Source of the DNA: Sphingobium trunci
Lineage (GTDB): Bacteria > Pseudomonadota > Alphaproteobacteria > Sphingomonadales > Sphingomonadaceae
Direction of reading: 5' to 3'
Length of the DNA: 64,000 nt
Assembly: GCF_022664535.1 (NCBI RefSeq)
Contig: NZ_JAKUJY010000004.1
Span: 1 to 64,000 of the forward strand
The position numbers were made by a program, and so were the translations under genes. A model generated the notes under the pieces. It saw only the letters and a program-made list of their open reading frames with translations, did not search any database and was not told where the DNA came from. Numbering within the stretch: position 1 is the stretch's first letter; each line of letters begins with the position of its first letter. This document shows, in pieces, positions 16,800 through 25,387 of the stretch.

Positions 16800-17830
16800 T
16801 GGCGCAGGTCGACAAGTGCAAGATACCGCAGGCATTCTGGCGGGCGGCCGAACAGTTCGGCATCCGGCCCGCCGCATTGCTGCGGCAGGCGCGGCTGCCG
16901 CTGACCTTGCATCTTGGCGGCCCGGCCTTTGTCGGCACGGCGCAATATTTCGCGCTGATGCAGGCGCTGGCGGATCTGTCGGGCGATCCGGCGCTGGGCG
17001 TCCGCATGGTGCGGGAAGTCGACACCGCCGTGCATCCGCCCTCCAGCCTCGCCGCCTTCTATGCCCGCGATTATCGCGACGGGCTGGCGCGGCTGGCCCG
17101 GTTCAAGCGGCTCTGCACGCCCGAGCAGTTGCGGATCGTCGAGACGAGGGGAGACTGCGCCATCTGGGTGGAATGGCCCTTCGCCATCGGGCCGGAACCC
17201 GATATCTCGGTCGACATCACCTTTGCGACATTGGTGGAACTGGGGCGGCGCTCCACCGGGCGGCTCATCGTGCCGCGCAGGCTGGATCTGTCCCGGCGGG
17301 GACCCGTGGGCGCGACCCATGCCGATTATTTCGGCTGCCCGATCCGCACCGGTGCGCCGCGCGACCTGCTGTTGCTCGACGCGGCCGATCTGGACCGGCC
17401 ATTTCCCGGCCATAACCCGGAAATGCTGGAGATGCTGACGCCTGCGCTGGGGACCGCGCTGGCCGAACTGGAGGCGCAGAGTTCCATATCCGAACAGGTG
17501 AAGATCATGCTCAAGAGGAGCCTTGCGAGCGGCCAGCCGGGCCTCTCCGACATGGCGAAGCAGCTCGGCATGAGCGACCGCACGCTGCAACGGCGCATCA
17601 CGGAGGAGGGGTCGACCTTTCGCGACCTGCTGACCGAGGCGCGCCGCGATCTTGGCCGCCATCTGCTGACCGATCCGGCCACCGAGATCGAGGAGGTCGC
17701 CTGCCTGCTCGGCTATCAGGATACGACCTCCTTCTATCGCGCCTTCCGCGAATGGGAGGGGATGCCGCCGAACCGGTGGCGCGAGATGCATATATCCCGG
17801 CCGGTTGGGGCATCCGCCGCCCTGTCATGA
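16799..17830 (+). CDS. AraC-family transcriptional regulator (OruR/ArgR-like)
   Basis: A 343-residue activator. The N-terminal two thirds match the arabinose-binding-like sensor of OruR-type AraC proteins, which often answer to lipophilic or amino-acid substrates. The C-terminal third (about 230-330) carries two helix-turn-helix motifs, LSDMAKQLGMSDRTLQRRI and IEEVACLLGYQDTTSFYRAF. Its ATG overlaps the aldehyde dehydrogenase stop, so regulator and enzymes are cotranscribed, implying positive autoregulation. Candidate binding repeats lie at 14331-14427. Confidence 0.88.
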   Translation: MAQVDKCKIPQAFWRAAEQFGIRPAALLRQARLPLTLHLGGPAFVGTAQYFALMQALADLSGDPALGVRMVREVDTAVHPPSSLAAFYARDYRDGLARLARFKRLCTPEQLRIVETRGDCAIWVEWPFAIGPEPDISVDITFATLVELGRRSTGRLIVPRRLDLSRRGPVGATHADYFGCPIRTGAPRDLLLLDAADLDRPFPGHNPEMLEMLTPALGTALAELEAQSSISEQVKIMLKRSLASGQPGLSDMAKQLGMSDRTLQRRITEEGSTFRDLLTEARRDLGRHLLTDPATEIEEVACLLGYQDTTSFYRAFREWEGMPPNRWREMHISRPVGASAALS

Positions 17831-17833
17831 CCG

Positions 17834-17864
17834 CCATCCTTCCGGTGCCGGCCCGACAGGATGG
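17834..17864. terminator. Bidirectional hairpin between AraC and SDR genes
   Basis: Exact 7-base arms CCATCCT (17834-17840) and AGGATGG (17858-17864) enclose a GC-rich loop that contains CCGG-TG-CCGG. It sits between two convergent stops. No U tract follows. Confidence 0.5.
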
Positions 17865-17867
17865 AGA

Positions 17868-18614
17868 TCACACCCCGCCGGCGGCGATGATGCTTTCCCC
17901 GCTGACCCAGCGGCTGTCGTCCGATACCAGCAGCGCGACCAGATCGGCCATGTCCTCCGGCGTTCCGATCCGGCCCTGCGGATGGCGGCTGGCGAAGCGG
18001 ACCTTGGCCTCGTCGCCCATGCCGCGCGTGATGAAATCGGTGTCGATCATGCCCGGCTGGATCGAATTGACGGTGATCCGCCGCGCGGACAGTTCCACCG
18101 CCCAGGCGCGGGTGAAGGCATCGACCGCCGCCTTCGTCCCCGCATAGGGGCCCAGGCCAGGCAGGCGCGCCAGCACGGCGGTGGAGGAGAAGTTGACGAT
18201 CCGGCCGCCGTCGCGCAGCAGCGGCAGCACCTTCTGCGTCAGGAAGAAGAGGCCGCGCGTGTTGAGCCCGAACAGCGCGTCAAATTCCTCGACGCTGCAT
18301 CCGGCGAGCGTCATGTCGGACTTTTGCGAACCGCGCCCGGCATTGTTGACGAGGATGTCGATACTATCCACCCGCCCTTTGATTTCCGAGACCATCCGGT
18401 CGATCGACGCGAGGTCGGAACAGTCGCCCTGCACCGCAAAGGCCTGGCCGCCCTTGGCCACAATCTCGTTCACCAGCGCCGTCGCTTCCGCTTCGCTGTG
18501 GACATAGTTGACGATCACCGCGGCGCCGTCGGCGGCCAGCCGCCGCGCGACAGCCGTGCCGATGCCCCTGGACGCGCCCGTGACCAGTGCCGTCTTGCCC
18601 TTCAAATCCGCCAT
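17868..18614 (-). CDS. Short-chain dehydrogenase/reductase (FabG-like)
   Basis: A 248-residue SDR. TGASRGIG lies near residues 11-18, NNAG is present in ILVNNAGRG, and the active-site pattern is YAGTK with an upstream Ser in FSSTA. The open frame extends upstream to 18695, but the ATG at 18614 follows GAGGAATGCAGGA and gives the canonical start. It is the last gene of the minus-strand operon headed by the molybdopterin oxidoreductase (24161 to 17868). It may reduce or oxidise a ring or side-chain alcohol in the same pathway. Confidence 0.88.
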   Translation of the reverse strand: MADLKGKTALVTGASRGIGTAVARRLAADGAAVIVNYVHSEAEATALVNEIVAKGGQAFAVQGDCSDLASIDRMVSEIKGRVDSIDILVNNAGRGSQKSDMTLAGCSVEEFDALFGLNTRGLFFLTQKVLPLLRDGGRIVNFSSTAVLARLPGLGPYAGTKAAVDAFTRAWAVELSARRITVNSIQPGMIDTDFITRGMGDEAKVRFASRHPQGRIGTPEDMADLVALLVSDDSRWVSGESIIAAGGV

Positions 18615-18657
18615 TCCTGCATTCCTCTTTGCTTGATATCGGAAAATTCCATGCGTC

Positions 18658-19668
18658 CTAGATACGGTGCGGGTGCGGCCCGAATTCGGCCTCATAATAG
18701 GGCACGACCATGCCGCCGCGCGGCACGATCCGGTCGACGGCCTTGCGATCCTCGTCCGTGATGCTGACCTCCAGTGCCTTCAGATTGTCCTCCAGCTGTT
18801 CCATGGTGCGGGGGCCGATGATGGCGCTGGTGACGCCGGGCTGGCCCATCACCCAGGCGAGGGCGAATTGCGACAGGGTGCAGCCCTTCGCCTCGGCCAG
18901 TGCCGCCAGCTTTTCCACCGCGTCGTAGACCGGCTGGACCCAGCGCGCCTTTTCCAGCGGATTGCCCGGCCAGCGGGCATAGCGCGCCTCGTCGGGATGG
19001 GGCGCCTTGCCATGGCCATATTTGCCCGACAGCAGCCCGGCCGCGAGCGGGCTCCAGGGCAGGACGGCCAGGCCATAGGTCTGCGCCATGGGGATGAGCT
19101 CGCGCTCTATGCGGCGCTCGAAGATATTGTAGGGCGGCTGTTCCGTCACGAAGCGGTTGAGCCGCTGGCGGTCGGATGTCCACAGCGCCTCCATCACCTG
19201 CCATGCCGCGAAGGTCGAAGTGCCGATGTACCGGACCTTGCCCGATGTCACCAGATCGTCCAGCGCGCGCAGCGTCTCGTCGATCGGGGTGTTGGGATTG
19301 GGCCGGTGCTGCTGGTAGAGGTCGATATAATCGGTCTTGAGGCGGCGCAGGCTCTTTTCGCACTGTTCGATGATGAAGCGGCGGGACGAGCCCATCATGT
19401 TCGGCCCTTCGCCGATGCGGATATAATATTTGGTGGCCAGGATCACCTGGTCGCGCCTGCCGTTGCGCTTCAGCGCGTCGCCCGTCACCTCCTCGCTCCG
19501 GCCGCGGCCATAGCTGTTGGAGGTGTCGAGCAGGTTGATCCCGGCATCCAGCGCGCGATCAATGATGGCATAGGAATCCTCCGGCGTGGTGCGGTCCCCG
19601 AACATCATGCAGCCCAGCGCCATGGGGCTGACCTCCACCCCCGTCCGGCCCATCAAGCGATATTCCAT
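18658..19668 (-). CDS. Aldo/keto reductase
   Basis: A 336-residue NADPH-dependent TIM-barrel reductase of the YghZ/aryl-alcohol dehydrogenase group. The catalytic tetrad can be placed: Asp and Tyr in DTSNSYGRG, Lys in ATKYY and His in QQHRPN. Upstream ATGs at 19671 and 19680 are also in frame; GGAGAGG precedes the start at 19668 at usable spacing. It belongs to the five-gene molybdoenzyme operon, between the CMD-like protein and the SDR, and would provide carbonyl reduction. The substrate is not deducible. Confidence 0.88.
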   Translation of the reverse strand: MEYRLMGRTGVEVSPMALGCMMFGDRTTPEDSYAIIDRALDAGINLLDTSNSYGRGRSEEVTGDALKRNGRRDQVILATKYYIRIGEGPNMMGSSRRFIIEQCEKSLRRLKTDYIDLYQQHRPNPNTPIDETLRALDDLVTSGKVRYIGTSTFAAWQVMEALWTSDRQRLNRFVTEQPPYNIFERRIERELIPMAQTYGLAVLPWSPLAAGLLSGKYGHGKAPHPDEARYARWPGNPLEKARWVQPVYDAVEKLAALAEAKGCTLSQFALAWVMGQPGVTSAIIGPRTMEQLEDNLKALEVSITDEDRKAVDRIVPRGGMVVPYYEAEFGPHPHRI

Positions 19669-19701
19669 CATCCTCTCCATCTTTTCCGCCGGGCCTTCGG
19701 A

Positions 19702-20445
19702 TCAGGCAGGAAGCGCCTGTCTTTCCAGCTCCGTCCGCATGGCATCTATACCCGTAATATAGGCATGGCTGCCAAGGCCCATGCCCAGTTGCATCGCGGC
19801 ATATATCTCCTCGGCCGACGCACCATGGGCAAGGGCGAGGCGGCTGTGGCGCCGCACGCCCTCCACATTCGCGAGCGGCGCGCATCCGCACAGCGCGATG
19901 GAAATCAGCGCGCGGCTCTTGGCGTCGAGCGCCGGTTCATCCTCGATGGCGTTGGTGAGTTCGAGCCAGGCGGTGAAATGGTCGGGCATATGGGTGATGG
20001 CGATATCCATCCATTCGTCCCAATAGCCTGCCCGGGCGATGAACGCGCTCTTGTAGGCGCGGGCCGCCTCGACCGCCGCGGGCGGTGCCGTGGGAGGCCG
20101 CACGCCCGCGGCTTCCAGTTCCTGATGGATGGCGAGCAGCGCGGGGCCGTAGGACCGCTCCGACGCTTCCGTGGCGAGGCGCAGCACTTCGATGATCTCC
20201 GGCACGGTCGCGCCCGCCTTGAGCGCCAGTCCGGCGTGGAGCGCGATGCCGCTGGGGAACAGATGGGTGACGACCGAATCCACGCCGATCCAGATCAGTT
20301 CGCGCAGCTTTTCGGAGATATGGCCCGCCGCGACGACCGGCGCCACGAAAGCGGACATGCGTCGCACCGCCCCCGGCGCGTGACGGACATAGACGGCCCA
20401 GACATCCTCTCCCCCGGCTATGTCGCGCAAGTCGGTTTCCGGCAT
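19702..20445 (-). CDS. Carboxymuconolactone decarboxylase-like protein, tandem CMD fold
   Basis: A 247-residue all-helical protein with two AhpD/CMD-like halves (about 45-110 and 165-235), each with the GLALKAGA/SRLALAHGA helix. The redox CxxC of AhpD is absent from the first half (THLFPSGIALH), so a peroxidase role is unlikely. The second half keeps CGC but not in the AhpD spacing. Such proteins act as decarboxylases or hydrolases of lactone-like intermediates, or have unknown function. The start is supported by GAGAGGAGCC. It lies between the ferredoxin-reductase and aldo/keto reductase genes of the operon. Confidence 0.72.
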   Translation of the reverse strand: MPETDLRDIAGGEDVWAVYVRHAPGAVRRMSAFVAPVVAAGHISEKLRELIWIGVDSVVTHLFPSGIALHAGLALKAGATVPEIIEVLRLATEASERSYGPALLAIHQELEAAGVRPPTAPPAAVEAARAYKSAFIARAGYWDEWMDIAITHMPDHFTAWLELTNAIEDEPALDAKSRALISIALCGCAPLANVEGVRRHSRLALAHGASAEEIYAAMQLGMGLGSHAYITGIDAMRTELERQALPA

Positions 20446-20466
20446 GGGATCGGCTCCTCTCGATTT

Positions 20467-22071
20467 TCAGCCTTTGGCGACGGCGACCAGTTCGGCGATG
20501 CTGGTCAGCTTCGCGCGGACCTGCGCCGGGCTGGTGGCGTTGGCCCGTTCGTGGCGGTCTATCCGTTCCCAGCCGTCGAGGCCGAAATGGTCGGATCGCC
20601 TGGCGCCTGCGAGCGCCGCGAAGGCCGCGTCGTCGCCGGATGGCGCGGGGAGCCGTCCTGCACCGAAATCCGCGATCAGGGCGTCGACGGTCTCGGCGGC
20701 GCAGCGTCGGTTCGACCCGATGACTCCGGACGGGCCGCGCTTGATCCAGCCGGTGGCGTAGGTGCCCGGCAGGATGCGGCCGCCTTCATTGGGGTAGATG
20801 CCCCGTGCCTCGTCATAGGGCAGGCCCTCCAGCGCCGCGCCGCGATAGCCGATGGAGCTGATGACGAGACCGCAGTCGAGCGCTTCCGGCGCGGCATCGG
20901 CATCGTCCGTGCGCGAGAGCAGCAGGCGTTCGGTGTGGCCATCGCCTTCTATGGCCAGGGGCGCGCGGAAATAGCGGAAGACAAGGCGCTTGCGATGGCC
21001 CCGCAGCGGACGCCGTGCCATATCGGCGAGCAGCGAGCGTTTCAGCCGTTCGGCGAAGCTGCCGGAAGCGTCCTGATCGAGCAGGGCGGGCGGCGCGTCG
21101 ACGATGATGTCGATATCCTCCATTCGCGCGAGGGCGGAGAGTTCGGACGCGGTGCCCGCCGTCTGCGCGGGGCCGCGCCGTCCGAGGATGACGACTTCCT
21201 CGATGGCGCTGCCGGCCAGCGCGGCGCGGGCGGGGGCGGCGATGTCGCTCGTCGCAAGGTCCGCTTCGCTGCCGAGCAGGATGCGCGCCACGTCGAGCGC
21301 GACATTGCCGTTGCCCACGATCACCGCGCGGCGCCCGGACAGGTCGGGGGCGAGGCCGGCATGATCGGGATGGCCATTATACCAGCCGACGAAGCGGCTG
21401 GCGGAGAGGACGCCCGGCAAATCCTCCCCGGCGATGCCGAGGTTGCGTCCGCCCGGCGCGCCGACGGCATAGATGATGGCGTGGAAATGGGCGTGCAGTT
21501 CGGCCACGCTGATGTCGCGGCCGATCTCCATGTTGAAGAGGAAGCGGACGCCGCCGCGCGCCAACTGGCGCTGGAAAGCGTCGGCGGCGCGCTTGGTGCG
21601 CTGGTGATCGGGCGCGACGCCATAGCGGACCAGTCCGCCGAAGGCAGGCAGCCGTTCGATCATTATGATCTCGGCACGCACGTCCCGCCGCTCCAGCAGG
21701 TCGAGCGCGGCATAGCAGGCGGAGGGTCCGGTGCCGACGATCGCGACGCGCAGTTCAGGGGCGTCCGCCCGTTCCGGCCTGCCCGCCATCAGGACCGGGC
21801 GGCGCGGGGCGCGGCCGGTTTCCGCATAATAGGCGTTGGCGAAATCGGCGAAGCAGCGATCCTCCTCCGTCAGCCCATGGTCGGGCACGATGGCGTCCAC
21901 CGGGCAGGCTTCGGCGCAGGCGCCGCAATCGACGCAGGCGACGGGATCGATGTAAAGCATCTCGACCTTGGCGAAGTCGCCTTCGTCGGTGGTGGGATGG
22001 ATGCAGTCGACCGGGCAGACCGGCACGCAGGCGGCATCGACGCAGCAGCTTTGCGTAATCACATAGGTCAT
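20467..22071 (-). CDS. Ferredoxin-fused NADPH oxidoreductase (FprB-like)
   Basis: A 534-residue fusion. The N-terminal ~65 residues are a seven-iron-type ferredoxin with cysteines 9, 15, 19, 23 and 46, 49, 52, 56. The rest is an adrenodoxin-reductase-like flavoprotein: an FAD-binding GTGPSACYAALDLL near 113-126, an NADPH-binding VIVGNGNVALDVARILL near 245-261, and GYATGWIKRGP near the C-terminus. The architecture matches mycobacterial FprB. It passes electrons from NADPH through its own Fe-S clusters to a partner. Its start overlaps the upstream molybdoenzyme stop by 4 bases (ATGA), so that enzyme is the probable partner. Confidence 0.9.
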   Translation of the reverse strand: MTYVITQSCCVDAACVPVCPVDCIHPTTDEGDFAKVEMLYIDPVACVDCGACAEACPVDAIVPDHGLTEEDRCFADFANAYYAETGRAPRRPVLMAGRPERADAPELRVAIVGTGPSACYAALDLLERRDVRAEIIMIERLPAFGGLVRYGVAPDHQRTKRAADAFQRQLARGGVRFLFNMEIGRDISVAELHAHFHAIIYAVGAPGGRNLGIAGEDLPGVLSASRFVGWYNGHPDHAGLAPDLSGRRAVIVGNGNVALDVARILLGSEADLATSDIAAPARAALAGSAIEEVVILGRRGPAQTAGTASELSALARMEDIDIIVDAPPALLDQDASGSFAERLKRSLLADMARRPLRGHRKRLVFRYFRAPLAIEGDGHTERLLLSRTDDADAAPEALDCGLVISSIGYRGAALEGLPYDEARGIYPNEGGRILPGTYATGWIKRGPSGVIGSNRRCAAETVDALIADFGAGRLPAPSGDDAAFAALAGARRSDHFGLDGWERIDRHERANATSPAQVRAKLTSIAELVAVAKG

Positions 22072-24161
22072 GCGGCGCGCTCCACCATCAGCGGGACGCC
22101 GGTCAGCACCGGCATATGGTTGACCGTCTGGGTGAGCGCGTCATGGCCGGTCAGGACGTTGACATTCACCCCCTGCGCCGAGGCGGGGTCCAGCCCGCCC
22201 CAGCCATGCGTCAGCGACACGCAGCCCGGGCGCAGCGTCGGATCGGCGCGGGCAACGGCCGTGACGCTGCCATGGCGGGAGGTCAGGCGGACCTGGCTGT
22301 CCTCCGCAATGTCCAGCCGGGCCATGTCGCCGGGATGGAAATGGGCGGGGTTGAAACCGTCGCCGATGTCGCGGAACTCCCGGCCGAGCGTGTTCATGAT
22401 GCCGCGCATGCGCCGGACGATCAGGCGCAGTTCGCCATCGCCCGCGCCGGGGCGGGCGAGCGCGGCAGCGATTTCCTGCGCCACATCTTCGGGAATGAGC
22501 TGGAGGCGATTGTCCTTCATCGCGTCGGATGCCGGTTCCACCTTCGCCTGTCGCGGCGCGGCGAGCAGCCCGTGCGGCGCGGCGGCGATCTCCGCCAGAG
22601 GCACGCGGCCGCGCCCCGCCGCCCATTGGAGCAGCGTTTCGGACGAAGGCGGCGCGTCCATGTCGAGGTCGCGTCCGGACACGCGGATCGGAATGTCCAT
22701 CACCCGCGCCAGTTCGAAGAAGAAGCGCCAGTCGTCGATCGTGCCCGGCGGCGGTTCGACGATGGGGCCGGTCGCCATCGCATAGGGTTTGGGGAAGACA
22801 TATTCCATCGTCATCGTATGGTCGCCGCGTTCGTAGAACATGGTCGGGGCGATCACATAGTCGGCCATCTGCGCGGTTTCGGAGAGGCGGGTGTCGATGG
22901 CGACGAGCAGGTCGAGCGACGCGAAGGCCCGCCGCGTGCGATCCGCGTCCGGCATGGCGAGCAGCGGGTTGGCGCCCGAGACGATGAGCGCGCGGATGCG
23001 GTCTTCGCCCGGCTCCAATATCTCGTCGTTCAGCGTGCAGGAGGGCAATTCGCCCATCAGGACGCCGGCGCCGAACCGGCTGCGCCAGCCGCGTTCCCAA
23101 CTGCGCGCGGGCGGCGAGACTTCGGCACGCGCGGGGAGGTCCGGCATCATCACCGCCGGGCCGAAGGCGGGTTCGCCCTCCCGCCGGTAGCGGCCGCAGA
23201 CCACGTTGATGCAGGTCGCCAGATGCTCGGCGACGTTGGAATCCGGACCCATGCAGACGCCGGTGCCGGTCGACACCATGCCGCGCGGGCCTTTCGCGAA
23301 CAGCCGGGCGGCCTCCAGCAACTGGCCGGCCGGGATGCCGGTGACCGCCTCCACGCGCTGTGGCGTCGCCGATGCGACCGCATCGGCGAGCGCTTCGACT
23401 CCGTCGGCGAAGCGATCGCAAAATTCGCGGTCGTGCAGCCCTTCGGACAGGATGATGTTGAGGATGCCCGCGAAGATCAGGGCGTCATGTCCCGGCACCG
23501 GCATCAGGTGGATGTCGGCCTGATAGGCGGTTTCGGTGCGGCGCGGGTCGATGACGATCAGCTTCAGCCCGCGCTCGCGCGCCGCGCGGAGCGAGGCGGA
23601 GGGGTTGTGCATCAGCACCCCGTCCGCCGTGCCGCCATTGACGGAGATTAGCGGATTGGTGCCCGCAAGCATCCACACATCGGCATCGTCGAAGCCCTGC
23701 CGCCCGCCCATATAGTCGCCCATGCGGCCGCTCACGACCCATTTGGCCGACTGGTCGATGGTCATGGTGGAAAAGATCTTGTGCGATCCCACCCCCTTCC
23801 ACCAGGCGGCGGCGATGGATCGGGTGAGGCTGTTGAACGCCTGCTGCGTTCCCCGGAACATGCCGGCCGACTCGGCACCGCTCTCACCGATGATCTCCGT
23901 CAGCCTGGCGCCGATCTCCGCCGCCGCCACCAGCGGATCGATGGGGGCGAAGCTGCCGTCGGGCTGTTTCTTGAGCGATTGGGTGAGTCGCGAAGGGCCG
24001 GCCAGCAATTCGCCCCCGCGCCGTCCCTTGGGACAGGTGAAGCCCTGCGACAGCGGATTGTCGGCATCGCCGACGATCTGGACGATGCGGTTGTCCTCGA
24101 CATTCGCGATGATGCCGCAGGATGCCTGGCAAATCCGGCAATAGCTGATCTTCTGTACCAT
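22068..24161 (-). CDS. Molybdopterin-dependent oxidoreductase (DMSO-reductase family)
   Basis: A 697-residue cytoplasmic enzyme. The N-terminal [4Fe-4S] site has Cys8, Cys11, Cys15 and Cys43. The bis-MGD-binding core and the C-terminal molydop-binding domain (about 580-690, with SLTHGWGG) are recognisable. No twin-arginine signal is present. The ATG at 24161 follows GAGGGAAAAAG. In the usual Mo-ligand region (STMTIDQSAKWV) no Cys or Sec is evident, so the ligand may be Asp or Ser. Nitrate reductase, formate dehydrogenase and hydroxylase or dehydroxylase roles are all possible. Coupling to an NADPH-ferredoxin reductase suggests a reductive or hydroxylating step in catabolism. Confidence 0.85.
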   Translation of the reverse strand: MVQKISYCRICQASCGIIANVEDNRIVQIVGDADNPLSQGFTCPKGRRGGELLAGPSRLTQSLKKQPDGSFAPIDPLVAAAEIGARLTEIIGESGAESAGMFRGTQQAFNSLTRSIAAAWWKGVGSHKIFSTMTIDQSAKWVVSGRMGDYMGGRQGFDDADVWMLAGTNPLISVNGGTADGVLMHNPSASLRAARERGLKLIVIDPRRTETAYQADIHLMPVPGHDALIFAGILNIILSEGLHDREFCDRFADGVEALADAVASATPQRVEAVTGIPAGQLLEAARLFAKGPRGMVSTGTGVCMGPDSNVAEHLATCINVVCGRYRREGEPAFGPAVMMPDLPARAEVSPPARSWERGWRSRFGAGVLMGELPSCTLNDEILEPGEDRIRALIVSGANPLLAMPDADRTRRAFASLDLLVAIDTRLSETAQMADYVIAPTMFYERGDHTMTMEYVFPKPYAMATGPIVEPPPGTIDDWRFFFELARVMDIPIRVSGRDLDMDAPPSSETLLQWAAGRGRVPLAEIAAAPHGLLAAPRQAKVEPASDAMKDNRLQLIPEDVAQEIAAALARPGAGDGELRLIVRRMRGIMNTLGREFRDIGDGFNPAHFHPGDMARLDIAEDSQVRLTSRHGSVTAVARADPTLRPGCVSLTHGWGGLDPASAQGVNVNVLTGHDALTQTVNHMPVLTGVPLMVERAA

Positions 24162-24316
24162 CTTTTTCCCTCGGGGCGGCCTTTCGTCCGGCCCCATCCT
24201 CTCATGCGCGGTCCCCCCGGGAGGTTCCCCCCTGCGCAGGCCCCCCGGCCCTTATATCGCTTCCCAGGCGCTAACATCAGGGATGGCGTCAATCATTATA
24301 GAAGATGCATATCAGT

Positions 24317-24334
24317 CATAATATATATGTTATG
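24317..24334. promoter_or_regulatory. AT-rich palindrome in LysR/molybdoenzyme divergent region
   Basis: CATAATATATATGTTATG is a nearly perfect inverted repeat in an AT-rich island, 24 bases before the LysR start and about 155 bases before the molybdoenzyme start. It is the natural candidate for the LysR protein's binding site, or for the -10 region of its promoter. Confidence 0.45.
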
Positions 24335-24357
24335 AATGCGGTGTCTGCGGGAGCCAG

Positions 24358-25254
24358 ATGATGCGATTGCGGTTGAACGATCTGGAGACTTTCGCGGCGG
24401 TCGGGCGGCATTTGTCCTTCACCCGCGCCGCCGCCGAACTGGGTATTTCCCAGGCCCGGGTTTCGGCCGTCATCAAGGGGCTGGAACAGCAATTGGGCGT
24501 GGCGCTGCTGCACCGCAGTTCGCGCAATGTGCGGCTTTCCCTCGCCGGAACGGAGATGCTGGCCCATGCGCAGGAGGTTCTGTCCGCGCTCGACCGGGCG
24601 GCGGAATGCGCCGCCGGCTGGCGATCCCGGCAATTCGGAAGCATCCGGATCGGGGCGCCGCTGAGCACCGCGCTGATCCCGGCCCGTCGCGAAATGATCG
24701 AACGGTTCCAGATGGCGCGGCCGGACGTGACGATGACGATCGTGAACGAACTGACCGGGCCTTTGCTGGACATGCTGGGGGAGGGGGCGATCGACATCGC
24801 GATCACCTTCGGCGAATGGCAGCGCCCGGGCATCGAAAGTCACCGCGTCGCGACCGCGCGGGGATATCTGATCGTGTCGGAGGGCGACCCGCTGGCGGCA
24901 CTGGACGTCGTGACGGCCGACCGGTTGAAGGGGCGCGCGGTGGCCGTCTTCCCGCGATCCATCGGCGTGCTGCACGATCCGCTGTACGAGCCGTTCCGGC
25001 AGGCCGGATGCAGCCTGGTCGAAGCGCCCGAACCGGCCATGTCCTCGCTGATCTCTTTCGGCCGGCGCAATCGCCTGCCCACCGTCATCCATCTGTGGGA
25101 GCCCTCGGAACTGGCCGCTTATCCCGATGCGGTTCCGCTGGCCGAGCGCGCCTTCGATTCCGTCCTGACGATCTTCAAGCGGACCGACGTGACGAGGGGG
25201 ACGACGGCCAAATTCTGGGCGTTGGCGACGGGCCGGGCCGAAGCCGCCCTTTGA
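24358..25254 (+). CDS. LysR-family transcriptional regulator
   Basis: A 298-residue regulator of normal LysR length. The N-terminal winged helix (residues 1-62) contains SFTRAAAELGISQARVSAVIKGLEQQLG. The C-terminal part is a periplasmic-binding-protein-like effector domain (about 90-295). The start follows GGGAGCC; a second ATG at 24361 is adjacent. It is transcribed divergently from the molybdoenzyme operon, the standard arrangement for a LysR activator and its target. Confidence 0.92.
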   Translation: MMRLRLNDLETFAAVGRHLSFTRAAAELGISQARVSAVIKGLEQQLGVALLHRSSRNVRLSLAGTEMLAHAQEVLSALDRAAECAAGWRSRQFGSIRIGAPLSTALIPARREMIERFQMARPDVTMTIVNELTGPLLDMLGEGAIDIAITFGEWQRPGIESHRVATARGYLIVSEGDPLAALDVVTADRLKGRAVAVFPRSIGVLHDPLYEPFRQAGCSLVEAPEPAMSSLISFGRRNRLPTVIHLWEPSELAAYPDAVPLAERAFDSVLTIFKRTDVTRGTTAKFWALATGRAEAAL

Positions 25255-25320
25255 TCGTACCCGGGCTGGACCCCGGTCTTGCCCTGCCTTGCGACAGTGC
25301 ATGAGACATATTTCAATTTC

Positions 25321-25337
25321 GTATCAAATCATGATAC
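25321..25337. promoter_or_regulatory. Operator candidate for TetR gene: GTATCA-N5-TGATAC
   Basis: A perfect 6-base inverted repeat with a 5-base spacer lies 50 bases before the TetR start, inside an AT-rich patch that probably holds the promoter. TetR operators of this form usually serve autorepression and control of the adjoining genes, here the P450 and MAPEG genes. Confidence 0.5.
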
Positions 25338-25387
25338 AAACACCTATTGAAGTTTCATGCGGCAGGGATCGAATCGGAGACATGCGG

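Noticed and set aside
18667-22785. A 1372-codon open frame on the plus strand opposite the molybdoenzyme operon
   Set aside because: It is antisense to four genes with clear motifs. High GC third positions remove stop codons from the opposite frame. Its translation is Arg/His/Gly-rich without any domain.
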